NCBI RefSeq assembly: GCF_008831285.2
Contig: NW_022204699.1
Coordinates: 1 to 24,521 of the forward strand
Length of the DNA: 24,521 nt
DNA from: Nymphaea colorata
Lineage: Eukaryota > Streptophyta > Magnoliopsida > Nymphaeales > Nymphaeaceae
Direction: 5' to 3'
Shown: piece after piece, positions 1 through 9,000 of the stretch
Layout of the letters: the number at the start of each line of letters is the position of its first letter
How positions within the stretch are numbered: the stretch's first letter is position 1
Translations under genes and position numbers: made by a program
Notes under the pieces: generated by a model
Database searches by the model: none
The model's input: the letters and a program-made list of their open reading frames with translations, nothing else
What the model was told of the DNA's origin: nothing

Positions 1-267
1 GTGCTGCACATAGAAAAGGTCTTATTCCTCAACCACTTTGGTTGGTGGTCACTATTCTGGTGTTCTCTTTTACAAAGTAGCAAAGTTTAACTAAGAAAGC
101 AATAAAAAACTGAAAAAACTGAAACATACATATGGGCAATACTTTAAAAATAATCAATAGCACATGGAACCTTTTTCATGAATATGAGATCTGCAAAGTA
201 TAAGAGAAGACCTTTACTTCCAAAACTAGAATATCACAGAACAAACACTTCTTCAGTGTAAGTCTAA
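1..267. other. AT-rich flank, nothing recognised
   Basis: No open frame of protein-like composition and no repeat was recognised here. It leads directly into the first copy of a long-range direct repeat. Confidence 0.5.
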
Positions 268-650
268 GACCATGTGGCCTCAAATTTTGAGGGAAACCAA
301 AACAGGTAAATGTAAAAAGCAACCCTTAGAAAACACCCACTAACCTAGAACTGCAATTCTCAGTATATTAACCACTTACTTCTGAACAACTTTCATGACA
401 ACTGCAGTCAAGTCGACTAGGGATCTTGCAATAAATGCATCGTTACAACCATTTTAATAAATCAACACATTTGAATACATCACAAGGTGACCTTGCCATT
501 CTCATGTGCAGTTTGAAAATGAGCTTCAAAAAAAAATACTGAATTGCCTTTGGTGGCAACATATGCAGCCAAGCAATCACAAACTTTATTTTTAAAGTCA
601 CAATGGACATTTTAAAGTTTGTTATCCACAAGAAAACCAATACAGTACTC
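268..650. repeat. Long-range direct repeat, copy 1
   Basis: This stretch aligns by eye, in the same orientation, with 23078-23430. Shared blocks include gaccatgtggcctcaaa, aacacccactaaccta, ctgcaattctcagtatatta, aaatgcatcgttacaacca and gcagtttgaaaatgagcttc, in the same order with small indels between them. The copies are clearly diverged, so this is an old duplication and not an assembly artefact. On the minus strand both copies preserve a short peptide-like stretch (FLKLIFKLHxRMARSPCDV), but neither gives a convincing exon. It may be the 3' part or UTR of a duplicated gene, or the edges of an unrecognised element. Confidence 0.8.
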
Positions 651-1070
651 AACAATAAGACCAAACCTCAACTAAAATGACTTAAAGAAGTAGTATTGCC
701 TCGAATACCATCCAATTAGGAAATAGCAAAAGACGTCAACTTTTCTTTTCAAAGCATTGAACTTTGAAATGGCTTCTTTATTTTCAAATTTTTGCCCATA
801 GGCTTTTAGTGCACGTTGTGTGCAAAAGATATAACCTTCCTTTGCCTGAAGTATTCGATGAAGTACTAGGATATGGAATCGCGTCGATGCTACCAAATCT
901 CGCGAAGGGATTTCCTTCCATTTTCAGGTATGAGCATGAAGAAATTTTCTCTGCTTCACAGGAAACCAAAGAAAGGAGCAGATATTAACCTCAAATCATT
1001 CACCCACAAAGGATTCGCAATCAATGCTAGAACTTCAGCCTTCATGTTCTTCATCCCTTGGCAGGCACTT
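651..1070. other. Ambiguous region with weak coding-like signal on both strands
   Basis: Between about 764 and 990 both strands carry short open frames. The plus strand gives a fairly protein-like run (PLPEVFDEVLGYGIASMLPN) ending near a GGTATGAG that could be a donor. The minus strand gives a run containing ALKAYGQKFENKEAISKF. At most one can be real and neither was recognised. This could be a gene or transposon remnant. Confidence 0.2.
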
Positions 1071-1180
1071 TTTTTGTTCTTGCTTTCTTTTGTATTTGTT
1101 TTTCTTTTTCTTTTCTTGCTTTTTTCTTCTTCTTTTTTTTTGCTTGTCTTCTTTCTTGTTTTGATTTTTTTTTTTTTTAG
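1071..1180 (+). repeat. Polypyrimidine (T/C-rich) low-complexity tract
   Basis: About 110 bases are almost entirely T with interspersed C and G (tttcttttt-type runs, then a long T run at 1165-1178). The long lysine-rich or phenylalanine-rich open frames across it are composition artefacts. Confidence 0.85.
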
Positions 1181-1535
1181 GCCGACCTTCCACCTTTGAG
1201 GGAAATACCTCACCACCCCAAAGGCTACTACAGAACGCCATCTCTTTGATGGTTTGTGTAGCATTGTCACGTGTCATACCCACTTCAGCTCGTGAGTTTC
1301 AACGAGACAAAATGTTCATAGGTTGTTATCTTCGTGGAATATACATAAATCACCTTTATGCATACCAGTACTCTCGATTAATAACCCAGAGGAACAACTA
1401 CACTCGTTCCGAGCCCATCTCTCAACACTCATTTTGCTACCTGCCAAGGTTTCAAAGAACGCTCGGTCTTCCACCTCATCGCACTTTCATGTTTGATTCT
1501 TGCAGATGTTTGATTGCAAAGGCGAATAGCATTTC

Positions 1536-1663
1536 CTAATCCTTGAGCTCCTCGACATCACTGAACCCATCTTCATAGCTCACACAAAGAATCTTTCCAG
1601 TCTTCTCCTTCAATTGACTGACAGCAAGGCTTGAAACTTCCTCTTTTACCCTCAAAGGAATAC
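1536..1663 (-). CDS. Exon-like fragment, unrecognised protein C-terminus
   Basis: Read on the minus strand, a pyrimidine-rich acceptor (ttcgctttgtcttag) at about 1664-1678 is followed by 128 bases. These hold two split-codon bases and then an open frame to TAG at 1536-1538. The residues are strongly protein-like, with an amphipathic acidic/basic tail (VKEEVSSLAVSQLKEKTGKI, then CVSYEDGFSDVEELKD and stop). The family was not recognised. No start or upstream exon could be linked with confidence, so it could be the last exon of a real gene or a gene fragment. Confidence 0.4.
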
Positions 1664-1680
1664 CTAAGACAAAGCGAAGG

Positions 1681-2228
1681 TACATCCTAGTGCAGCAAAA
1701 TTGCTTTTCAAAATAGTAGGTTTACTAAAAATTCTTGACGTCAAGCGATATATTGCCTAGATGTTTTCCCTTTTCCTTCAAAAAGAGTACATTTATAAAA
1801 CCAAGTGACCTATGGTTGGAAGTAGAAAAATGACTAGGGTGGTTTTTGCAAACTAAACATCACAAGAAATCATTCCCCTTGGAACTCCCCTAAAAAATAT
1901 AGGACTTTGTGAAGGAAGGGTCCATATGGAAGAGATATAACACACTAGGAATGAAAAACAAGACAGTTCAATCCTCTCAACCTAATCAGCAGCAGCAAGA
2001 TGCAATCTACTTGTTGTCAAAATAATTGTCACAGCAATTGGTAATGACGCAGATCTTCAACAAGTCAACAACTAATTCAGAATCAACCAAAAAAATTTAT
2101 AGCAGCAGACCGTCTCATTTTTTCTTTGAAAAAGAAGCCCTAACTAAACAAATCACACTTAGCCAAGCTATGATACCATCTGAATATCTCACAAACAGGC
2201 AAATCTATCACACTTCTGAATCGCAAAA
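1681..2228. other. AT-rich DNA, no gene seen
   Basis: Plus-strand open frames here are short and of low-complexity composition. If the exon-like segment at 2229-2371 is terminal, part of this is its 3' UTR and downstream spacer. Confidence 0.4.
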
Positions 2229-2371
2229 TTAATTTTCTAAGAATCTCATAAAATAGCTCTTAAGAGCTTGATCAGCCAATAAACGGAAAACAACATGAGC
2301 TGTTGGGATCTCCAACAACTTGAAACACAGTCGTTGCAGAGCCCTCAGCTCTCTACAGCTAAGATATTCAG
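2229..2371 (-). CDS. Terminal exon-like segment, unrecognised protein
   Basis: On the minus strand a textbook acceptor (ttttctgctttctcag) ends at 2372. It is followed by two split-codon bases and 46 open codons to TAA at 2229-2231. The product is leucine-rich and helical-looking (ELRALQRLCFKLLEIP, then AHVVFRLLADQALKSYF). This is the most protein-like segment in the left flank. It lies downstream, in the minus direction, of the gene-start-like region at 3006-3288, so it may be the 3' end of the same gene, but intervening exons between 2372 and 3005 could not be fixed. The family was not recognised. Confidence 0.5.
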
Positions 2372-2392
2372 CTGAGAAAGCAGAAAATTAGA

Positions 2393-2467
2393 AAAAAAAA
2401 AAAAAAGATTACAAAGATTAGAAAATAAAAAATAAGAGATTACACAGCAAAAAAAAAAAAAAAAAAA
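2393..2467 (+). repeat. Two poly(A) tracts
   Basis: Runs of A at about 2393-2406 and 2449-2467 flank a short duplicated motif (agattacaaagattag, then agagattacacag). On the minus strand they form T tracts just upstream of the acceptor at 2372, consistent with an intron end. A retroposon poly(A) tail is an alternative, but no target-site duplication was noticed. Confidence 0.6.
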
Positions 2468-3005
2468 CATAGTAGATTTCATCTACAGTGAAAATATATT
2501 CAGTGTTTCGTAGCAATATTTGAAAATCATGTCCACCACAATAACCTTTTTCATCCACTTTTGGTACAGATCAAGACTCATTTAACCAATCCCTTGGCAT
2601 TCCAATGCAGAAGAACTCGTACGAATGAATACACACAGAAATAGAAAATAACATAACTGGATTGGAAAACAATCGATGATCACATGATGATTACATACAT
2701 ATATGTTCACTCACTTTAACAACGACAAGAAAAAATTAATATTGATTGTTAAATAATTCTGCCTCAAGAATAACATGAAAAAAGGGAAGTTAAAGAACTA
2801 AATTTCCTGAGAATACACTTATGAAAACTAATGACAGACTTAACGTACTCCATTGTGAATGAAATACAAAAAGAAAAAGAAAAAGTGTTGTTGAAGCCTA
2901 AAAAAACAAAGTGTACATGCACACAAGAATTTCATCAAACTAACTTGAGGACTAGCACATTGAAGACAACAAATGAGTAAGAGAGACGGGAAAAAGATAA
3001 CATAC

Positions 3006-3038
3006 AAGAGCTGCGTTGGCCATGGCAGACGCAGAGCC
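3006..3038 (-). CDS. Short 5' exon of a putative minus-strand gene
   Basis: The minus-strand sequence has a strong pyrimidine-rich acceptor (tctctttctttggctag) ending at 3039. It is followed by 33 bases containing an ATG at 3023-3021 in a very favourable context (GCCATGGCC), and then a donor gtatgt starting at 3005. If this ATG is the start, the exon encodes only MANAAL before the intron (phase 0). If translation begins at the ATG at 3288 in the preceding exon, the same 33 bases read in another frame (RALRLPWPTQL). The sequence alone does not decide between them. No downstream exon in a matching phase was proved. Confidence 0.4.
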
Positions 3039-3256
3039 CTAGCCAAAGAAAGAGAGAAGAGGATGTTTCAAAGACCTCATATGAGAACACCGACCAGCGA
3101 ATAGGGCTGGACCGCCTTCGTTCCGCAGGTCAGCGCTGTAAATCAGAGACAAAGAATGAGTGTCTAAGCAGAGAAAGGCGTTTCGTGTGGGCCATGGCCT
3201 ACTCAGATCAGCGAGAGAAAGGGAGAGGGAGTGGAGAACGAAGGTTCAGTGCATAC

Positions 3257-3288
3257 CTTGAAGAAGAGAGGGAGCTCGGAGGTGGCAT
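3257..3288 (-). CDS. Possible first coding exon or 5' UTR of the same minus-strand gene
   Basis: The minus-strand run from about 3480 to 3257 is GC-richer than its surroundings and pyrimidine-rich, like a plant 5' UTR. It ends in a clean donor (CTTCAAG followed by gtatgc at 3256). It contains an upstream ATG with a 10-codon frame ending in TAA (around 3365-3335) and a second ATG at 3288-3286 reading MPPPSSLSSS and two extra bases. Those two bases join the exon at 3038 in frame. It could equally be untranslated leader with the real start at 3023. The intron between the exons (3039-3256) is 218 bp. Confidence 0.35.
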
Positions 3289-3480
3289 TGCAGTTGAAGA
3301 AGAAGACGGGAGACGCAGCCTGCGGTTGAGAGCTTTAATCGAGAGGAAAGGGAGAGGAGTGTTTCATCGAGAGGGACCTTGGAAGTTTGTCTGGATTTAC
3401 ATTTTAAGGAAAGCAAATTACCATGACCGTTGGTTAACATTTTGGGTTTCTTAAATTGATTTCCTTCCTTTCCATTAATG
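3289..3480 (-). promoter_or_regulatory. Probable 5' UTR / promoter-proximal region
   Basis: A purine-rich plus strand (pyrimidine-rich minus strand) with elevated GC lies immediately upstream of the two putative short exons. No TATA box could be placed with confidence. A plus-strand open frame (3185-3454, with GCCATGGCC at 3194) crosses it, but its charged, repetitive composition is what a CT-rich leader gives on its opposite strand. Confidence 0.3.
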
Positions 3481-4663
3481 AATAACACGGATAGTCTTTT
3501 TAAGATTACTTTGGAAAATTTTGGACTTATCTTGTTGCTTACGGTTTACCATAAAAGTCAAGTTCGATTTTATTTGAACTCTCTCTCCATTTCTCTCGTC
3601 TAAAAGCTGTGGCTACCTATATCGATAGGGATCTCTACAAGAGAAGACCAATATCAATATGATTGTCACTTAAAAAGATCGGCTTTTGGAAACTAGAAAA
3701 AAGAGCCATATTACCTTATTTTATTGTTCAGATTACATAAATTTGGATCTAGAACGTGGAATCTAGAAAATAGATACGGTAGAATGAACGGAGTTGCAAC
3801 AAAGCTCGCACCTGTAGGCGATCGAAAGCCTACAACTTTCTAGAATTGCTAACAAGAAAACAATTAAACAAGGTTACACCTCACTGATTAGAAAAGAGAA
3901 ATCAACTAAATTGCATATGGTTGCATATAACTTCCAATGTTCAGAGACAAACAAATGATCTTACAATTTGTTTTAATATTGTACTTCTTTTATCACATTG
4001 AATACACCAGATTATGTGATAGCCTACGGTTAGTTGGGAAAAGATTATTTTTGTTTGAGCAATGCAGAAAATAGGTGTGTTTCTAAAAGTAAAGGCAGAA
4101 GTGAACAATGCCCTAAACCAACATTTTCATAGGTTAAAGTATCAAGCGAAAGATACCACAATGGTTAACAAAACCACCAAACCCCACTAGCTTTGCTAAC
4201 CCATGTTTCAGTTGAAAATGCAATTGATGTCTTACCTTTCAATATCAAGACTAAATGATGAACGTACTGTAAAATGATTGTGTTTCAAAAAAGGCATAGT
4301 TGTGGGGCTTTTTATTGTAACTTGATCTGTAGAATAGTGACATAAAGATCAAAAGCCGCTGGGACCAAAAAATAGTTTTATAAACTAACTGGCCAATATA
4401 GTATATCTACATAATGCAGCACTTAAGAATGGAAAGAAAGAAAAATAGAAAGAACTCTTCAGCTTAGGAATCTAACTCTGCTCTTATTGAGATGGAAGAG
4501 CGTAGAGCGACTAAACAAGAGCTACAAAAAGACAATGATATATATATGGCTTAAGATGAATAATGGTTGAACAAGAAACAAGAAGGCATGCAATCTGACC
4601 AGTAGTAGACTAGATATATCCTTCACAAGCCTTGTGCATTTAACCAACAGAGAACCATTTTTT
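3481..4663. other. AT-rich intergenic DNA
   Basis: I saw no open frame of protein-like composition, no RNA gene and no repeat in this 1.2 kb. Confidence 0.45.
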
Positions 4664-4835
4664 TTAACTTGTGCTGAAAAGCATATCATCCAAACATTCT
4701 ATAGCCAAATCAAACAGCCTAAACTTTGATGGACAATCAACAAGGCCCAAAAATTTGCTTTCAGTAACTAAAACCTTCTCTAACATTGTCACAAATGTAG
4801 AGCTAGCCCATAGTTTGGCAGTACCAAAAGAATTG
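4664..4835 (-). CDS. Terminal exon-like segment, unrecognised protein
   Basis: On the minus strand an acceptor-like sequence (ttctgatatcatttattag) ends at 4836. It is followed by one split-codon base and 56 codons to TAA at 4664-4666. Residues are protein-like throughout (FGTAKLWASSTFVTMLEKVL, later CPSKFRLFDLAIECLDDMLF). The RLFDLAIECLDDML end faintly recalls the C-terminal helix of DUF4378-type plant proteins, but this is a weak resemblance and not an assignment. The open frame continues upstream to 4924 with hydrophobic residues that look like translated intron. No partner exon was identified. Confidence 0.4.
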
Positions 4836-5040
4836 CTAATAAATGATATCAGAAAAAAATTATAACCATACAACATGAAAAGAATATAGAAGAATGCATG
4901 CACTTCAAAATTTGCTACAAACAATTAAAAAAAACAAGTGAAAGTATGTGTAGTGCAATAAAAACCAAAGTTTTAATAAAAAACAAACTACGAACTCATT
5001 GTAATAAAAACTCAAGCTGAAATAAGCAGCAAAGAACTAG

Positions 5041-5350
5041 CAATTCATTTAAGTACATGGCGTCTTTACCCAAAAGAAGATCACACTAGAGTACTTTTGG
5101 AAGGAACCCTGAGTTCAGTGTTCATCAAGCTTTAATTAGAGGGCAACATTAGTAGCGACCAATAAAAACCATCTATCGATACATATGCAAAAGGAAGAAC
5201 TAACACGATGTACAAGCAATGAATGTATGAGGCACTGTGCCCTTATCCAAAGGCAGATGTTCATCTTCATACTACTAGAAGGAATCCCACCGAGTCCATT
5301 GTTCTTGATGTTTTAAATATAGAGGCCAATATTAGCAGAAACCAACAACA
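5041..5350 (+). repeat. Diverged tandem duplication, about 178-bp offset
   Basis: The segments about 5055-5170 and 5233-5348 align in order: ggcgtctttacccaaaagaa against ggcactgtgcccttatccaaa, then ggaaggaaccctgagttcag against agaaggaatcccaccgagtc, then gcaacattagtagcgaccaa against gccaatattagcagaaacca. The copies are old and carry no open frame. Confidence 0.65.
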
Positions 5351-5560
5351 GATTTGAACATGGCTTAGCACCATGTATTCCACACAAACATTAATCGGAG
5401 TGCATCCATTAAAAAGATGGGATTGCCAACACTTCAATTATTCAACATAATGAATAAACTAAAGTTGTAAATTACAACTGTAACTTCAAGTCTCATGAAC
5501 CCGGATTACAATTGCATTAAAGATTGAAAGGATTCCAGATATGGAAACAAAACAACAATA

Positions 5561-5938
5561 TCAAGAGAAAAATGTACAAGCAAAAAACTGAAATATCGGC
5601 AGCCTATTTGCCAAATCAAAGAGAACATCCCTCAGAAAACTTCCATGACAGCCCACAAGTGAAACTGTTTCACCCGAAAAAAAGGAACTGATGTAAGCAA
5701 AAAGACAAACATTATGCGAGCACCATAACTTTGAAAAGAAGGGTTTCAAACGTTGAACCCAATTGAAGTTGTTAAAGCATAAAGATCCAAAAGGGAATGC
5801 CAAACTAACATTGTCCCAATTAATAGCACCTGAAAGAACAAGTTTGTTTACGAAAAAGATCCTCAACCAGAAATCAACGAAGAAGATACCAACCGGAAAA
5901 TACTGATCACAGAAAACTTGATTTGCAACATTCCCCAA
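5561..5938 (-). other. Long but unconvincing open frame
   Basis: A 125-residue open frame with a non-biased composition (SGAINWDNVSLAFPFGS, later GETVSLVGCHGSFL) runs on the minus strand. It is rich in Phe, Cys and Trp and has no recognised motif. It may be chance openness in T-rich DNA or a remnant of a coding sequence. It ends 250 bp from the satellite array. Confidence 0.15.
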
Positions 5939-5939
5939 T

Positions 5940-6186
5940 TTTTCATGTGTATGAAGACGGGTCTAAATCAATGACTTTATGTGTTGGATATGTTTGTGAG
6001 TCTGGATCAATGGCATTATCTGATTCAAAAATCATCAGATTTGGATCTAATTGTGGGTATAGATCAATGGTCTTATCTGAACAAGAAATCGTTCAACATG
6101 GATAAGTGGTCTTATCTAATCTATAAAATCTTAGGTCTGGATCGAAATCCCTTGTCTTATGATCTTATCAGATCTGCAAATTGTTG
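5940..6186 (+). repeat. Degenerate short repeats bordering the satellite
   Basis: Variants of a gatcaatggtcttatctga-like motif occur at about 6005, 6062 and 6101, with a more degenerate form near 6139, at irregular 38-57 bp spacing. This motif is not part of the 230-bp monomer. It marks a separate small repeat at the left edge of the array. Confidence 0.5.
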
Positions 6187-6402
6187 ACTCATAACCTCTT
6201 AAAGCTGAAAATCATATTGATGCATCAAGTTGACCATGCATTGGTAGAAATATTGCTTCATCAAGTTCCTTGATCAGTTCCCAGGACTCACGGGACTGTT
6301 TCCCATCTTGTTGAACAGGGTTCATCGCATCTTTTGCGCTCATAATGAGAAGATCACACATAACCTCATAAAATTGACCATGAAACCGATGCATCATGTG
6401 GG

Positions 6403-7321
6403 CCATGCATTGGTTGTGTCAATCAGTCAATCACTTATTCCAATTTCATCCAATTGACATTTTTCACTTGGTGGAAGGGATGTTGCTTCATCAAGATCCT
6501 TGAGCAGTTCCCAGGTCCCGCGGGACTGTTTAATCTCATGTGGTGGAGGGTTCATCGCGTCTTTTGCGCTCATAATGAAATGATCACACATAAACTCCTA
6601 AAACTGACCATTATACCAATGCATCAAGTTGGCCATGCATTGGTTGTGTCTATCAATCAACCATTTATTTCAATTGCATCTAATTGGCAATTTTAACTTG
6701 ATGGAGGGGACGTTACATCATCAAGATCCTCGAGCAGTGCCCAGGTCTCACGAGACAATTTACCCCCATGTTGGACGAGGTTCATCGTATCTTTTGCCCT
6801 CATAGTGAGATTATCACACATAAACTCCTAAAACTAAACATTATATCGAAGCGTCAAGTTTGCCATGCATTGGTTGTGTCAATTTGGCAATCATTTTTTC
6901 CAATTTCATCCAATTGACATTTTTAAGTTGATGGAGGGGACGTTGTTTCATCAAGATCCTTGGGCAGTTCCCAGGTCTCACAGGATTGTTTAAACCCACG
7001 ATGGACGAGGTTAATCGTATCCTTTGCGCTCATAAAGAGACGATCATACATAAACTCCTAAAGTTGACCATTATACCACTGCATGAAGTTGGCTATGCAT
7101 TGATTTTGACAACCAGTTAGCCAATTATCCAATTAAATCTAATTGACAACTTCTACTTGATGGTAGAGATATTGCTTCATCAAGTTCCTTGATCAGTTCC
7201 CAGGTCTCACGAGACTGTTTCCCATCTTGTTGAACTTGGTTCATCGCATCTTTTGCGCTCATTACGAGAAGATCACACATAACCTCATAAAACTGACCAT
7301 GAAACCGATGCATCATGTGGG
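6403..7321 (+). repeat. Reference A-B-C-D higher-order unit of the satellite
   Basis: Four monomer classes can be told apart. A (6403-6632) has caatcagtcaatcacttatt and aatctcatgtggtggagg. B (6633-6862) has atcaatcaaccatttatttc and caattgcatctaattggc. C (6863-7092) has gtcaatttggcaatcatttt and ends with a taaagttgacc or taaagctgac variant. D (7093-7321) has gattttgacaaccagttag, tggtagagatattg and cccatcttgttgaac. The order A-B-C-D then repeats through most of the array, giving a period of about 920 bp. Class differences are consistent at many positions, so the true repeating unit is the tetramer. Confidence 0.9.
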
Positions 7322-7589
7322 CCATGCATTGGTTGTGTCAATCAGTCAATCAGTTATTCCAATTTCATCCAATTGACATTTTTCACTTGATGGAAGGGAT
7401 GTTGCTCCATCAAGATCCTTGAGCAGTTCCCAGGTCTCGGGGGACTGTTTAATCTCATGTGGTGGAGGATTCATCGCGTCTTTTGCGCTCATAATGAAAT
7501 GATCACACATAAACTCTTAAAACTGACCAATGCATTGGTTGTGTCTATCAGTCAACCATTTATTTCAATTGCATCTAATTGGCAATTTT

Positions 7590-9000
7590 AACTTGATGGA
7601 GGGGACGTTGTATCATCAAGATCCTTGAGCAGTCCCCAGGTCTCACAAGACAATTTACCCCCTTGTTGGACGAGGTTCATCGTATCTTTTGCCGTCATAA
7701 TGAGATGATCACACATAAACTCCTAAAACTGACCATTATATCGAAGCGTCAAGTTTGCCATGCATTGGTTGTGTCAATTTGGCAATCATTTTTTCCAATT
7801 TCATCCAATTGACATTTTTAACTTGATGGAGGGGACGATGCTTCATCAAGATCCTTGGGCAGTTCCTAGGTCTCACAGGACTGTTTAACCCCATGTTGGA
7901 CGAGGTTCATCATATCTTTTGCACTCATAATGAGACAATCAGACATAAACTCCAAAAGTTGACCATTATACCAATGCATCAAGTTGGCTATGCATTGATT
8001 TTTACAATCAGTTAGCTAATTATCACAATTGCGTCTAATTGTCATTTTCAACTTGATGGTAGGGATATTGCTTCATCAAGTTCCCTGATCAGTTCCCAGG
8101 TCTCACGAGACTGTTTCCCATCTTGTTGAACAGGGTTCATCGCATCTTTTGTGCTCATAATGAGAAGATCACACACAACCCCAAAAAACTGACCATGATA
8201 CCGATGCATCATGTGGGCGATGCATTGGTTATGTCAATCAGTCAATCATTTATTCCAATTTCACCCAATTGACATTTTTCACTTGATGGAAGGGATGTTG
8301 TTTCATCAAGATCTTTGAGCAGTTCCCAGTTCTCACGGAACTGTTTACTCTCAAGTGGTAGAGGGTTCATCGCGTCTTTTGCGCACATAATGAAATGATC
8401 ACACATAAACTCCTAAAACTGACCATTATACCAATGCATCATGTTGGCCATGCATTGGTTGTGTCTAACAGTCAACAATTTATTTCAATTGCATCTAATT
8501 GACAATTTTTACTTGATGGAAGGGACGTTGCATCATCAAGATCCTTGCGCAGTCCCCAGGTCTCAAGAGACTATTTACCCTCATGTTGGACGAGATTCAT
8601 CGTATCTTTTGCACTCATAATGAGACCATCACACATAAACTCCTAAAAATGACCTTTATATCAAAGCGTCAAGTTTGTCATGCATTAGTTGTGTCAATTT
8701 GGCAATCATTTTTTTCAATTTCATCCAATTGACAATTCTAACTTGATGGAGGGGACGTTGCTTCATTAAGATCCTTGGGCAGTTCCCAGGTCTCACGGGA
8801 CTGTTTAACCCCACGTTGGACAAGGTTCATCGTATCCTTTGCGCTCATAAAGAGACAATCATATATAAACTCTTAAAGCTGACAATTATACCAATGCATC
8901 AAGTTGGCTATGCATTGATTTTGACAACCAGTTAACCAATTATCCCAATTAAATCTAATTGACAATTTCTACTTGATGGTAGAGATATTGCTTCATCAAG
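7590..9000 (+). repeat. Intra-array duplicated block, copy 1
   Basis: It shares private variants with 13535-14945 at a constant offset of about 5,944-5,945 bp. These include cttttgccgtcataatgaga (near 7687 and 13631), the gattttt or gatgttt form with tagctaattatc in D (7988 and 13932), and gcgatgcattggttatgtc in A (8217 and 14161). Confidence 0.8.

Noticed and set aside
956-1283. Lysine-rich minus-strand open frames of 82 and 104 residues
   Set aside because: They translate the T/C tract at 1071-1180, and two frames are open at once, which is a low-complexity artefact.
3185-3454. Plus-strand 89-residue frame with an ATG in good context
   Set aside because: It is highly charged and repetitive and lies opposite a CT-rich leader with minus-strand splice signals. 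It has no recognised motif.
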